Origin: Phymorhynchus buccinoides | Taxonomy: Eukaryota > Mollusca > Gastropoda > Neogastropoda > Raphitomidae | Assembly: GCA_017654935.2 (NCBI GenBank) | Contig: CM065703.1 | Coordinates: 45,883,627 to 45,947,626, forward strand | Direction of reading: 5' to 3' | Length of the DNA stretch: 64,000 bases | Part shown: positions 45,301 through 55,533 of the stretch, one piece after another | Layout: each line of letters opens with the position of its first letter | Position numbering within the stretch: the first letter of the stretch is position 1 | Made by a program: the position numbers and the translations under genes | Notes under the pieces: model-generated | The model's database searches: none | What the model was told of the DNA's origin: nothing | What the model saw: the letters and a program-made list of their open reading frames with translations, nothing else

Positions 45301-45812
45301 GCCTGGCAGGTGTGTTGGCTTCAGTGCCTCTACTCCCTTCCACAGTCCACTGGCAGTTCTACGGCCAGACAGGCATCTGCATCCCTTTACCCGTCACTCG
45401 GAGAGACTTCCAAGGTCGGCTGTATTCCTTCAGCATCATGATCGTCCTCAACTTCCTCCTCCTGCTGTTCATCTCAGCAGGCCAGGGCTTCATCTACAGT
45501 TCAATACAGAGCAATGCTCTGAAATCGACAATGAACAAAATGTCCCGCGACCTGATCATCGCTCGCAGATTGATTAGCGTGGCGCTGTCCGACTTCCTGT
45601 GCTGGTTTCCCATTGGGTTTTGCTGCATCCTGGCCATGGTGGAGTTTCCTGTTCCGGGTGAGGTGAACATCGCCTTAGCGGTGCTGGTGCTGCCCGTGAA
45701 CTCTGCCATCAACCCCTTCCTGTACACCCTCAACACAATGATGGAGAAAAGGCGCAAAGTCAGCGAGGAGAAGCTGCTTCACTGGATGCAGAACAACATG
45801 CATAGCATTTGA
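42385..45812 (+). CDS. GRL101-like LDLa/CTLD/LRR/7TM receptor 2 (main exon)
   Basis: About 1142 codons to a TGA, intronless. Domains: CUB-like 20-150 (SGYITVE; LRLLFSFFS), LDLa 151-195, C-type-lectin-like 195-338 (WANDYCQSLGGVLSLP; FGMVCEF), LDLa at 425-457, 457-495, 527-567 and 567-605, LRR N-cap (CPLTCVCQGHSFLC), LRRs about 620-815, Cys-rich hinge (LCCDVVLPD), then 7TM from 838. Class A landmarks are all present: GNVF in TM1, NLADF in TM2 (~882), TLDRFIVIRFPF at the end of TM3 (~944), a TM4 tryptophan, and NSAINPFLYTL in TM7 (~1109). So it should couple to G protein at the plasma membrane. The frame is bounded upstream by TAG, has no ATG for about 65 codons and no signal peptide. TTTGTCATTCAAG just before it reads as a splice acceptor, so a first exon is missing. 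It follows its paralogue head to tail. Confidence 0.92.
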
Positions 45813-46325
45813 AGAGTTCACTTTCTGGGACTCTGGCTTGTCAATGTTTGGCGTAGTTCTTACTCAAACTCAGCATGAAAACAATATTATTTTTAAAAAG
45901 AAGCAAGAAATGCACTGTGACAGTGCACACACGGCCAGAATGTTCCAACTAGCCAATCAGATAGGCTACATTATCATATACTATTCTTGTTAAAGGGACA
46001 GTACTCTTGCTTTACTCTTTACCCAATATTCAGAGTTAGTTATTTCCCTTTGACCACTGACAACATTTGAATGATTAGTGCTCGGACCAAAAACAATTCC
46101 TAATTTTGTTTAAATAACCACCACCAGGTCATGATTATTGAAAGAAGTTTCTTTTAAAGATGTCTACCCCTCTACCGAATTTCATTAAAACCCGTCCTGT
46201 AGTTTTTAAGAAAATTAATAAACAGACATACAGCCAGACAGACAGATCTGAAACAATATCCTTAGCAGACTCTGCCCAATCGGGTAAGAAAACACTGAAA
46301 AAGATAAGGAAATTACCGGCAGTAA
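45813..46325. other. 3' flank of receptor 2; short dispersed repeat
   Basis: No clear AATAAA close to the stop. CTACCGAATTTCATTAAAAC, CCGTCCTGTAGTTTTTAAGA and AATAAACAGACATACAGCC near 46170-46230 are the kind of phrase seen in dispersed non-coding repeats of many animals. No gene. Confidence 0.5.
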
Positions 46326-46327
46326 TT

Positions 46328-46681
46328 GCGTGCGTGTGTGCGTGTGTTATGTGTGTGTGTGCGTGTGTGTGCACGCGCACATGTGCTTGTGCGTGTGCGT
46401 GCGTGAATGCGTGCGTGCGTGTGCGTCGTGCGCGGTTCGCCGTGCGTTTATTGGTGTGGTGTGTTGTGTGTAGTGTGTGGATAGTACTTAGTGTGTGGCT
46501 GCGTGCGTGTGTGTGTCGTGTGTGTTGTGTGTGTGTGTGTGGTGTATGTTGTGTGTGTTGTGTGTGTGTGTGTGTGTAGTACTATGTGTGTGTGTTGTGT
46601 GTGTGTGTGTTGTTGTGTGTGTGGTGTGTGTGTGTGGTGTGTATATATATATATAAGTGTGTGTGTGTGTGTGTGTGGTGG

Positions 46682-46723
<42 letters not shown>

Positions 46724-46805
46724 TGTTAGTACATGTGTGTGCGTGCGGGTGTGTGTTTGGTGTGTAGTACTATGTGCGTGTGCGTGTTGTGTGTGTGTTT
46801 GTAGT

Positions 46806-46849
<44 letters not shown>

Positions 46850-46872
46850 TGTGTGTGTGGTGTGTGTGTGTT
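46328..46872. repeat. Long imperfect (TG)n microsatellite
   Basis: TG, CGTG, GTGTTGTG and TAGTACTATG interruptions over 545 bp. AGTACTATGTG recurs at about 46577 and 46765, so it grew partly by segment duplication. Cys/Val frames are artefacts. Confidence 0.97.
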
Positions 46873-46884
46873 AACAAAGCAAAA

Positions 46885-47700
46885 ACAAGCAGGATCGCCG
46901 GGCGGCAGATAAGTTCCCGAGCGGGTGAACTTGGGCACATAACAGCAGCATGACGCATCTGCGCTCCAGTGACAAGAAACTGAGCAATTGCCAAAAAACA
47001 CATCTTAACAAATAATAAATGTGTCAAAAATGTGTGGTTGTATATGACCGGTCTGTCATATCAACAGACTGTAGCCGTTGTGACCTTGACCTTGACCTTG
47101 ACCTTCTTGTACTAAATATTCGGAATTACCTTAATTCAATGCATCACCTTGTTGGACACCAAATTTGAACATTTTAAGTCCAAAGATGTGCAATATATGA
47201 CCACAATTAAGAACAATTGTTTTCGTTTTTCAAGGTTCAAACTTCAAGGTCAAGGTCAGCATGGTTATTACTTTTGTATGGGACCTTTTGCATACCATGA
47301 TGCACCACGACAGTAAAGTTGAAGCGATTCTATGCAACAGTTCTTGAAGTACAGCTTTGGGGGTCGAACCCTGTGCTTTGCTCACACGCGCGCACAGACA
47401 AATTCATGATCATAATTTTATAGCCCTTTTACCAGAAAACGTTGAGAAAAAAACCGCATTGAAATACGTGCAAAACTTCGCGATATATACAAGTGAAGTC
47501 CTTAATCATCATGACCTTGACGTTAGAATAAAAGTGCAAAATATCTGATATCCTCCATGACTTGTATATGTAGAAAAAGTGATTGAAATAGAGTGAACGG
47601 TTATAAAGAAAACGCGGCAGCTGACGCACGCACGGACGGACGCAAGCACGCACGCACGGACGGACGGGTGAAACAAAAACATTACTTCCAGAAGCTTCGC
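46885..47700. mobile_element. Helitron-like / nuclear-receptor-half-site repeat, degenerate
   Basis: ATCGCCGGGCGGCAGATAAG at about 46893 matches the hairpin box of the element at 32265-33440. GACCTTGACCTTGACCTTG near 47080 and TTCAAGGTCAAGGTCAGC near 47243 match its inner blocks. A (GCACGGAC)n tract lies at about 47625-47670, followed by AAGCTTCGCTCGG. I infer a related non-coding element. Confidence 0.45.
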
Positions 47701-48265
47701 TCGGTAAATAAAAAAAAGCCGGTCTTTTGGTTCGTACAGTGTACCATAACCCTAAGGCTCGGTGTCCATCTGTGTTTCTACCGAGGACCCAGCATGTTTG
47801 ACAATCGTGTGACAGGTAGCACACGCCTTGTTGCTTTTGACTATGCTGACAGGCAGGTCTGCTGCTTCTTTTGGTCTCCCTTCCCCAAGACCCAAACAAC
47901 ATGGGCGACAGCGGACCAAATGTGTACACAACGCACGCCAGTCGGTGTGAATGACCTGGCAGCAGGTGTGAGAAATCCACAGAATGAAACAAAACAGATG
48001 CTTTGTATTAGCCAGGACACAAGATGTACACACCGAGCCTAACAGGCTGGTAACGGGGCGCGCGTGCGTGCTCCCGACAACAGAGAGAGCGAGAGAATAA
48101 TAAAGTAGGCCTACGTCTGACAGAGAGAGAGAGAGAGAGAGAGAGACCATTTGACAGCCCACGTTGTGTTGTGAGAGACTGATGCTTGTCTGTGGTTAGC
48201 CATCTACGCTTGGTTCATAGAAAGTTGGACACATCAAAAAGGTAGGCCATTTTCGAGAATTTGGT
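47701..48265. other. No gene recognised
   Basis: Two overlapping opposite frames of 136-150 codons pass here but neither shows a known domain, and both run into low-complexity DNA. A (GA)n tract lies at 48120-48146. Confidence 0.5.
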
Positions 48266-48269
48266 AATA

Positions 48270-48289
48270 GTGTGTGTGTGCCCTGTGTG

Positions 48290-48324
<35 letters not shown>
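48270..48324. repeat. (TG)n microsatellite
   Basis: TG run directly next to the LINE tail that follows. Confidence 0.95.
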
Positions 48325-48545
48325 CAAAGTCAAAGTCAAGTCAAAGTCAAAATTTTATTTAAAGATGGACATTGAATAAGCAAACATACATGCTTTTTTT
48401 TCATCAAGCCATCTAACAAAGACAAAATGCAAACACACACGCATAATACACAAACCATATTGCTTATGTACATAGAAAAAAGAACCACGGAACCGATAAA
48501 TATTTACAGTAAACAATGGAAATCTTACGAAAAGCAAAACATATC
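48325..48545 (-). mobile_element. LINE 3' end with (TTTGACT)n tail
   Basis: The plus strand reads GTCAAAGTCAAAGTCAAGTC followed by AAAATTTTATTTAAAGATG. On the minus strand this is a 3' UTR ending AAATAAAATTTTGACTTTG, with the short tandem tail characteristic of many molluscan non-LTR elements. No coding part remains. Confidence 0.6.
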
Positions 48546-48603
48546 AACAAATCGTGCCACATATTGGAAATGGAAATGGGGGCACAAAAGGTTATGCGCT
48601 CAG

Positions 48604-48615
48604 GTGTGTGTTGTG

Positions 48616-48662
<47 letters not shown>

Positions 48663-48685
48663 CTGTGTCTGTGTCTGTGTGTGTA
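48604..48685. repeat. (TG)n microsatellite
   Basis: TG run with TCTGTG variants at its end. Confidence 0.95.
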
Positions 48686-49025
48686 AAGCATTTTCAAACA
48701 CATTGCGACATTCATATTTTTTCATGTCGGTATTTTAAATATGTGCTGTGTGCGTGGTTTAACATTACTGGTACTTTTCTTTTCACGCAAAAGCACTTTT
48801 TTTTCAATTATTCTATTTTATGTATTTGTTTGAGTGTACGTTGTGTACGTGAACTAACATTACTTTATTTTTTCAGCAAAAGCTCCCAAAAAGTCAACCC
48901 CCAAAATACCAATTTTTTATGTAATTTTGAATGATTTCTTTGTTTGTTATATTTGTTTTATAATCAACTCAACAGAATCAAAGAGCCAAACCTGACGTTC
49001 TATGTCCGATTTGGTGTGCCCATGG

Positions 49026-49029
<4 letters not shown>

Positions 49030-49063
<34 letters not shown>

Positions 49064-49105
49064 CTCTCTCTCTCTCTCTCATCTCTCTTCTCTCTCTCTC
49101 TCTCA
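49030..49105. repeat. (CT)n microsatellite
   Basis: CT run with a few interruptions. It cuts the 5' side of the following retrotransposon fragment. Confidence 0.95.
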
Positions 49106-49119
49106 TTTATAAGCGACAA

Positions 49120-49740
49120 GAGTCACACCAAAATCAGAGACTCTAATCGACCACATATACATAACCGAGAAGAAAAACGTTATTGAGCTTTGCTCACCAT
49201 TAACTGGCTGCAATGATCACAAACCAATCTGCATAACATGGAATAAAATAGGTTCAAAAATCCCTAAGGCTGGGCACAAAACAATTTATTACAGATGTTT
49301 TTCAAAATTCAACGAGGAAATATTTCTCTTTGATCTGGCACAGTCCCAGCTTTCATGCATTTATCATTACACTGACCCGGATGAAGCATTAGAGTTTTGG
49401 TATAACACTTTCATTGATATTTACAATAAGCATGCACCGGTTAGATGCAAAAGAATTAAGCACAAACCTAACCCCCCCTGGATATATAAAGACACTGACA
49501 ATGCTATGAACACAAGAAACCTACTAAGTGGTTCTATGAAGCAAGACCAATTCCAGACGCAAAGAAACAAAGTTACCACCATGTTACGTAATAAAAAAAC
49601 CCACAATATTTCCAAGATCTAGCAGGTTCTAAAAATGATTCTAAATCCATATGGAAAGCAATAAATTGTATCACAAATAAACGCATTTCTAAAACACAAC
49701 CCTCTGCAAAAAACATCTCAGTAGTTTGCCCTCTCTAGTC
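49120..49740 (+). mobile_element. Non-LTR retrotransposon endonuclease-to-RT linker, fragment
   Basis: Plus-strand translation: ALLTITGCNDHKPICITWN, then YYRCFSKFNEEIFLFDLAQS, DEALEFWYNTFIDIYNKHAP, VRCKRIKHKPNPPWI. Catalytic-like SDHxxI (here CNDHKPI) and the W...F...D.HAPxxxxxxK...PW pattern are the usual junction between endonuclease and polymerase in jockey-type elements. Stops are present, and both the N- and C-terminal parts are gone. Confidence 0.8.
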
Positions 49741-49864
49741 ATGTGGATATTATGTTTTTTTATTAAAATTTCAGAACATTTTTATTTTGTTCAGTCCATT
49801 TGTTCATTTTACATAAGATTTTCATAAGATTTTTACTATTTCTGTTTATGCTTTGTTTTGGTTT

Positions 49865-50180
49865 GCTTTTATTGTGGAACTTCGATTTGTGTCAAACAGT
49901 GTAGAAGACACAATTCTCTTGTAGAATGTCTTCTTGCACAAGTTGACATCCACTGGACAGTCAAATTGCAGGCCAAGCATGCAAACTGATGAGATCTTCA
50001 CAAGACCGAAACAGTGTGTGTCTTTGCATAAGGCACTGTGTCCGTTCCCCATGTTGGGAGAAAAAGTAAATTTGCACATTTTATCAATAATTTTATTTAA
50101 TTTTTTTAAAAAGAACACAGAACATTTCATAAAGTTAACGTTAACTGGTTTTGTTTCTGAGGTTCACAAATTCAGACATT
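49865..50180 (+). repeat. Dispersed repeat family A, copy 2
   Basis: Inverted relative to 15180-15530. It shares CATCCACTGGACAGTCAAAT, GCAAACTGATGAGATCTTCA, TTGCATAAGGCACTG and GTTAACTGGTTTTGTTTCTG. Its own CAAATTCAGACATTAGA phrase recurs nearby at 50396, so the copy contains an internal duplication. Confidence 0.65.
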
Positions 50181-50474
50181 AGATACAGAAAAGTTGTTAT
50201 TATCAATTCGGCATTTCAAATGCAACAACTTTTCAGTCCTACAGAGTTGTGTGGAGTGGGAAGTTTGGCTTGTGCGGCTGTTATCTTTTTCTGTATTATG
50301 TTGACTCAACTGTCCTGCATAGCTCACCATCTGATGGTGATCGCCGGTCTATTGGATTTATTTTTGAACTATATATATGTTAACTGGTTTTGTTCACAAA
50401 ATCAGACATTAGACACAGAAACGTTTGATCAATTCGGCATTTCTAAAAATGATCCTAAATCCTAAGTGGGTCAT

Positions 50475-50507
50475 GCCTGAAGAAGAGAGGACACCTCTCG
50501 AAAGCTT
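50475..50507 (+). ncRNA. Hammerhead-like ribozyme motif (degenerate)
   Basis: CCTGAAGA, an extra A, stem GAGAGG/CCTCTC around ACA, then GAAAGC. CTGANGA plus stem plus GAAA is the hammerhead core; the extra A between core and stem is against activity. The sister copy at 15144-15179 (minus) keeps the layout with a changed core base. Such motifs are known from Penelope-like and other retroelements. Confidence 0.3.
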
Positions 50508-50575
50508 GTGATTAAAATAGGAACCACCTTGGATTTGTTGGAGTTTTCTTTCCTTTTGCCATATATCAGATACAT

Positions 50576-50579
50576 GTGT

Positions 50580-50651
<72 letters not shown>

Positions 50652-50680
50652 TGAGAGATAGGTGAGAGACGAGAGAGAGA

Positions 50681-50713
<33 letters not shown>

Positions 50714-50748
50714 GCAGAGAGAGAGAGAGCGAGAGAGAGAGAGGGAGG
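50576..50748. repeat. (TG)n then (GA)n microsatellite
   Basis: TG to about 50644, then interrupted GA to about 50748. Confidence 0.95.
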
Positions 50749-50985
50749 GGGGCAGCTTTAGAGGAACTGACACACATGCTACATCTAGTCGGTGCATTAG
50801 AGTGACATTTATGAAAATAAATACACAAACTGTTTTCTTGTTTAGTCTAAATGCATTAACCTCCACCCCTTCACTTAACCATAACCCATCTCACGTTACA
50901 ATATGAACGGAGCGCTATTTAATTATGTCCGATAATATTTGATCAATGGACACGCCACCTTCCTACGCTCATTTCCGGCAAAACG

Positions 50986-51000
50986 CAATGCCTGCTGGGA
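50986..51000 (+). promoter_or_regulatory. ZNF143/Staf-like promoter motif
   Basis: On the minus strand the bases read TTTCCCAGCAGGCATTGC, which contains CCCAGCAGGC, a match to the core of the ZNF143 site (CCCARNRKGC). ATTTCCGGC, an ETS-like core, lies 17 bp upstream. Both sit just before the ATG at 51008. Motif evidence only. Confidence 0.35.
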
Positions 51001-51007
51001 AATAAAA

Positions 51008-51136
51008 ATGTCCGCCCTCTCGGCTCCTAAAACGAGCAGAACTGACGACACCTTTTGGCACTTTCCTCTTTGGTGGAAGGCTGCTGCTTCCATTGTTGGG
51101 GCGAGAGCTCTTGGAGTGATGAGCTTGGTTGACTAA
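51008..51136 (+). CDS. Short open frame, 42 codons, possible first exon or small protein
   Basis: ATG in an AAAAATGTCC context opens 42 codons with mixed, non-repetitive composition. It starts MSALSAPKTSRTDD, then has TFWHFPLWWKAAA, and ends with a hydrophobic SIVGARALGVMSLVD before TAG-free TAA/TGA-type termination. The W-rich amphipathic part followed by an Ala/Gly-rich helix looks like a small membrane or mitochondrial inner-membrane protein. No family is recognised. It stands out because it follows promoter-like motifs in otherwise repetitive DNA. It could be exon 1 of a longer gene, or chance. Confidence 0.35.
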   Translation: MSALSAPKTSRTDDTFWHFPLWWKAAASIVGARALGVMSLVD

Positions 51137-51139
51137 CAT

Positions 51140-52309
51140 CGATCACACGGTTTGTTGAGTGCGCGCACATAGCCCAACACACGCGTGCACGCGCGTATGC
51201 ATGCACCACAGGCATGTGGACTTCCCTTTCGCGTGTAGCACACACACGCACACGCGCACACGTACACATAAACATAAAATGTGACGGGCCTTTGCTGCCA
51301 ACATAATGTTAAGGCACATATAAATGAAATTTATGTAAATCATCTTAAAATATATCACAGATGGCTCTGTACTTGACAATCATCTATCAGGTGCTGCATT
51401 CGTCATTCCCATCCCTTTTCCCCCCCATCGTTAAAAATAGAGAAATCATATCATATCGGAAATAGTTTTTCTATATTTACCGCAGAACTTGTAAGCTAAA
51501 TTTGAATAAATCTAATTTTGGAAGAGAGTAACATCAGCCTATGAGGAAGATGTTTCATGTTGTTGAAATTTTTCTTGTAGAGAGGGGGGAGCATAGCCTG
51601 ACATAATTTAGAACATAAATATTGCTCTTATTATATCTTAATTTAAAATGAAGAGGCGATAGATGTTCTAGATGAGAGAGAGAGAGAGAGAGATAAGGAG
51701 GGAGAGAGAGAGGGAGAGGGATAGAGAGAGAGATATCATAATGAAATTTGACTAAGCTTACGCAGCCTGGATGTCCCTTTAAAATCGTTTATGTGCTTGA
51801 GTTTGAAACCGTTTTAATAATAAACAAGGTAAAACAAACCGTCTTCTGATAAGCGAAGGTAATTTTTATGTACTTCATCATCATCTCATCATCATCATCA
51901 ATCAACAGCATTCCTCTTCTCTTTTTGTGTTGATCAATGTTCTCCCTAAACCGGCTTTTTCTTCAGTTTTTTTCTTTCCTTCGTAATAATAAAGATTTCT
52001 TCTGCTTCTTCTTCTGCGTTCCCTAGGCCATATGGCCATAATGGATAAGGTACGGTATGTGTCCGGTTTTCAATTTTCACTAGTCTCCCCTAAAAAAATC
52101 AGTTGTGATAATATAGTCCTTGAATTGTTTCATGAAAGATGGATGACTTGACATTTGTTTTAAATACACGGGTAATACATTCGGGTAAGTGAACCTCCGG
52201 AATAGTGCAGACTGGAATGGCCTTTATATAAAGAATCTAAAATCTTGGTTCTATGAATAACAATCTTGTGCATGTTTCTCTTATTATTCCCAAAGGGGGG
52301 AATCGTAAG
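51140..52309. other. Repeats and a possible retrotransposon tail up to the gap
   Basis: CA/CG-rich stretch near 51180-51270, (GA)n at 51674-51735, ATC-rich repeats near 51880. On the minus strand 52080-52260 reads ILDSLYKGHSSLHYSG with a partly shifted SLTRMYYP, which resembles a non-LTR C-terminal tail but is too short to be sure. Confidence 0.4.
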
Positions 52310-52809
52310 NNNNNNNNNNNNNNNNNNNNNNNNNNNNNNNNNNNNNNNNNNNNNNNNNNNNNNNNNNNNNNNNNNNNNNNNNNNNNNNNNNNNNNNNNNN
52401 NNNNNNNNNNNNNNNNNNNNNNNNNNNNNNNNNNNNNNNNNNNNNNNNNNNNNNNNNNNNNNNNNNNNNNNNNNNNNNNNNNNNNNNNNNNNNNNNNNNN
52501 NNNNNNNNNNNNNNNNNNNNNNNNNNNNNNNNNNNNNNNNNNNNNNNNNNNNNNNNNNNNNNNNNNNNNNNNNNNNNNNNNNNNNNNNNNNNNNNNNNNN
52601 NNNNNNNNNNNNNNNNNNNNNNNNNNNNNNNNNNNNNNNNNNNNNNNNNNNNNNNNNNNNNNNNNNNNNNNNNNNNNNNNNNNNNNNNNNNNNNNNNNNN
52701 NNNNNNNNNNNNNNNNNNNNNNNNNNNNNNNNNNNNNNNNNNNNNNNNNNNNNNNNNNNNNNNNNNNNNNNNNNNNNNNNNNNNNNNNNNNNNNNNNNNN
52801 NNNNNNNNN
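52310..52809. other. Assembly gap, exactly 500 N
   Basis: A round-number run of N marks a scaffold join of unknown true size. It abuts the right inverted-repeat arm, so relative orientation of sequence on its two sides is not secured by contiguous reads. Frames drawn across it have no meaning. Confidence 0.99.
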
Positions 52810-54988
52810 AAACAACCATTCCTCTGTCCCCCTCCCCTCCCCACCTGAATTTCCCACACCTAATACAGATTCCCCTCCTCCTTTTGTTTTAGTTTGTTGT
52901 TTTTGTTGCATGCCACATGTGCGGCCTTACGGTCATGCATGTTCCCTAAATACAAATACTCCTTTGCTGCTGCTTGGCGGGCCTTACGGTCATGCATGGT
53001 CCCCTAAATACAAATATTCCTTTGCATGCATCATGTGGGCCCTGTGTTTCCCCGGCTGTGACTCTGGGGGGACTTTAACGGTCGTAGCATGACACACTCT
53101 GCAAGCATCATGTGGGGCATTCGACGGTCCGTGCATGACTTTAAGCTCTTGTCGTTCACCTCTGTTTTCGGCCGCCCCCCCACGGCCCCACCCCGCCCCC
53201 CCCCCTTGGGGTGGGAGTGTGTCCTTTTTTTTTATATATAACTGATTTAGTGTGATTATTCTATCCTTGAATCACTTCTTCAAATATGTGACTAACTTCC
53301 TTTCATTTTGAATCTCATGGTTACCCTTCTAGTTCTACATAATAAATGGTGTATATTATTATGATCTACGGATACTTCAGTTGTTCCCGGCTGACTTGGG
53401 CTCTATCTTCTCCCCATAATATCTTATTTCACTTTCTACTCTATCTTAGCTATTTCATTCTTTACTGTTACTTTCTTTCTTTTTTCGTACTACCCACCTA
53501 AAGTGACTGCAGCATCTTTCAACGTGATGAAGTTTTGGCTTCCTAAGGCGAAGAGGAAGAAGAGGGTAAAATAATATACCTTTTATTTAGCGATTTAAAA
53601 TAGAAAATTCTAAGCTAATTTGGTCTTGATCCTGGTTGAGGAACTGAAGACTGGGTCAGTGCAACCTTGAGGGGGTGGGGAAAGGGTGTGGGGGGTGGGA
53701 GGGGGGGAGGAGTGTGGTGGTGATGGTCTGGCTATTAGTATTACCTAAATGCCTTGCACAGCAGTCTTAGTCTGCAGAAAAAAAGTATTGTCTTGTACTG
53801 TTGTAGAGTTTGCAAGATATGGTAAGTACTTGTTACTGAGACACTTAAGTCACAAGTGAGTCGCTGTGGCTAAGTTGATTAGAGTCGCTGGCTCGTAATC
53901 CGTCAAGTTTATAATAATTATAATAACTCAGTTCGCAACGTCGAGTACCGGTACTGCCTAGTAACGTTACGGGCCAAGTAATTGGTAACTGCTGAATACA
54001 AGCGAATTGGAAGGCGATTCGAGTTAAGAAAAAGGCGGAGTTACAAGGCACCGGTTCCTGTTGTCAACTTGTCTCTGACAGTGACGCGCTTCGCATCCCC
54101 TAAGCTCGCCATTCTCCCGATTCTGTTCAAATTTGCTGCTAGGCTTTGCCCCATTCACTGATACACCCACAGTAACGCAAGACATTATTACCGAATCATT
54201 CACCCAGGTACAAGATCAAGAAGGCAAACATGTACAAACCGAATGAGCTTTGCCAGTTGTGAGTCTTGAGTTTAGCTTTGAAAGTAGAGAGAGTTGGTTC
54301 ATGGCGGAGATCCGTGATCTGGGAGGGAATTCCAAACCGCAGGGTCACTGAAACTGAAACTGCGGTCACCAAATGATTTTATATTTGTTTTTTTGAACTT
54401 TCAGAAGTTTTGACGTTTTGAGGACCTGAGTGAGCGGGAAGTAGTGTGCAGGTGTGAAGAGCACTGGAGAGGTAAGGCGGAAGGGGTCTGTTCAAAGTGA
54501 CAAAAGGATAGGACAGACAGCCAGTTTGCGGTTTGCGGGAGCACAGGTTTGAACCCAGCTCATGTCGCAGTGGTATGTCCTTGGGAAAGACACTTCACTC
54601 CTTTTTCCCCCACTCACACCCAGGTGTAAAAGTTAGTACCTGACGTCAGTTGGGGGAAAATCGGATTCAGATGAAATCCATGCAACTTAAAAGTGATGTT
54701 CTGTGTGCTGAAACTCATGCACAAGATCTGTGCACGCACGTGGTAATTCTCAGAGAGTAGTTCTTATTTGGAGGGAGTCTTATTTCCACTAATCGGTATG
54801 CAGTCGAGTTCTTCACCAGCACACTGTGTAAATTCATGGAGTCCGAGGAGTGGGGCGAGTGACAGCTGGAATGGATAGCACGAAGGCACATAGCATGCAT
54901 CCTGTGCGCCAATAATGGTCTGAATGACGAGTGGCAGTGCGAGGCCAGGATAAACATAGAACATCCCTAATTCAGAAGAAGAATATAA
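52810..54988. repeat. Right arm of the ~2-kb inverted repeat
   Basis: Reverse-complement match to 1-1987, beginning immediately at the gap edge (CAACCATTCCTCTGTCCCC) and ending near CATCCCTAATTC. The arm ends 250 bp before PFDN5 exon 2. Between 54753 and 54866 it differs from the left arm by a block copied from the downstream DNA (see that entry). The inner border is hidden in the gap. Confidence 0.9.
54753..54866 (+). pseudogene. Fragment of MITE plus PFDN5 exon 2 inserted in the right arm
   Basis: GAGTAGTTCTTATTTGGAGG and GAGTCTTAT copy the MITE at 55131-55170. TCGAGTTCTTCACCAGC and TAAATTCATGGAGTCCGAGG copy PFDN5 exon 2 with 23 bp deleted between them, then GGGGCGAGTGACAGC. The left arm has only about 15 unrelated bases at this place. 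So a partial, rearranged copy of the neighbouring exon was spliced into one arm after the arms separated. Confidence 0.8.
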
Positions 54989-55011
54989 TTATTGCATATT
55001 AAGATACTGTA

Positions 55012-55201
55012 CAGTGGAACCTCCCTTATAAGACATTCAAAAATCATCCAAAATGAGGTCTTATACTATGGGTTAGGGGGGTCTTATAAGGGAGGTAATT
55101 TTAATACTTACAGTTACAAAGAAAGGGTAATGTCCTAGAGAAGTAGGTCTTATTTGGGAGGGAGTCTTATAATGGGGGGTTTTATAAGGGAGGTTCCACT
55201 G
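55012..55201. mobile_element. Complete pogo/Tigger-type MITE with TA duplication
   Basis: It starts CAGTGGAACCTCCCTTATAA and ends TTATAAGGGAGGTTCCACTG, flanked by TA on both sides. CAGTGGAACCTC termini with TA target sites are typical of the pogo/Tigger branch of Tc1/mariner. 190 bp, no transposase. Related copies: 16684-16862 and 57661-57763; its left half is amplified at 56604-57130. Confidence 0.9.
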
Positions 55202-55238
55202 TATTAATTTTGTTTTCACTGAAATCTCCATGTTTCAG

Positions 55239-55373
55239 GAGATCGAGTTCTTCACCAGCTCACTGAACCAGCTGAAAATGGCGCAGGGTAAATTCATGGA
55301 GTCCGAGGAGTGTGTGGGGCGAGTGACAGCAGACAACAAGGGGAAGACCATCCTGGTGCCTCTCACTAGCTCC
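55239..55373 (+). CDS. PFDN5: Prefoldin subunit 5, exon 2
   Basis: The acceptor TTTCAG is followed by 45 codons in phase 0: EIEFFTSSLNQLKMAQ, GKFMESEECVGRVTADNKGK, TILVPLTSS. This is the end of the first coiled-coil helix and the first beta strands of the alpha-prefoldin fold; LVPLTSS is a hallmark of subunit 5. The donor (TCC|GTATCC) is weak. With exon 1 (33 codons, opposite strand) and exons 3-5 the protein would be 162 residues, against about 154 in mammals. The 3' half of this exon and its donor are duplicated just downstream. Using the copied donor would bring in a stop codon, so the first donor must be the productive one. Confidence 0.93.
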
Positions 55374-55413
55374 GTATCCTTTGTTGTTAGTGTGGATACT
55401 GTCGTTATTGTTT

Positions 55414-55533
55414 GAGGAGTGTGTGGGGCGAGTGATAGCAGACAACAAGGGGAAGACCATCCTGGTGCCTCTCACTAGCTCCGTATCCTTTGTTTGTTGT
55501 TAGTGTGGATACTGTCATTAACTATTGTTTGAT
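55414..55533 (+). pseudogene. Tandem copy of the 3' half of PFDN5 exon 2 plus donor
   Basis: GAGGAGTGTGTGGGGCGAGT and the next ~100 bp, including CTCACTAGCTCCGTATCC, repeat with a 109-bp offset from 55305. Only a few bases differ, so the duplication is young. No acceptor precedes it, and read-through from exon 2 stops before it, so it is not coding. Confidence 0.9.

Noticed and set aside
47593..48162. Overlapping plus and minus frames of ~140 codons
   Set aside because: No recognisable domain, both start in low-complexity DNA, and each is the shadow of the other.
52160..53092. Long frames across the N run
   Set aside because: Unknown bases were read through; the frame has no meaning.
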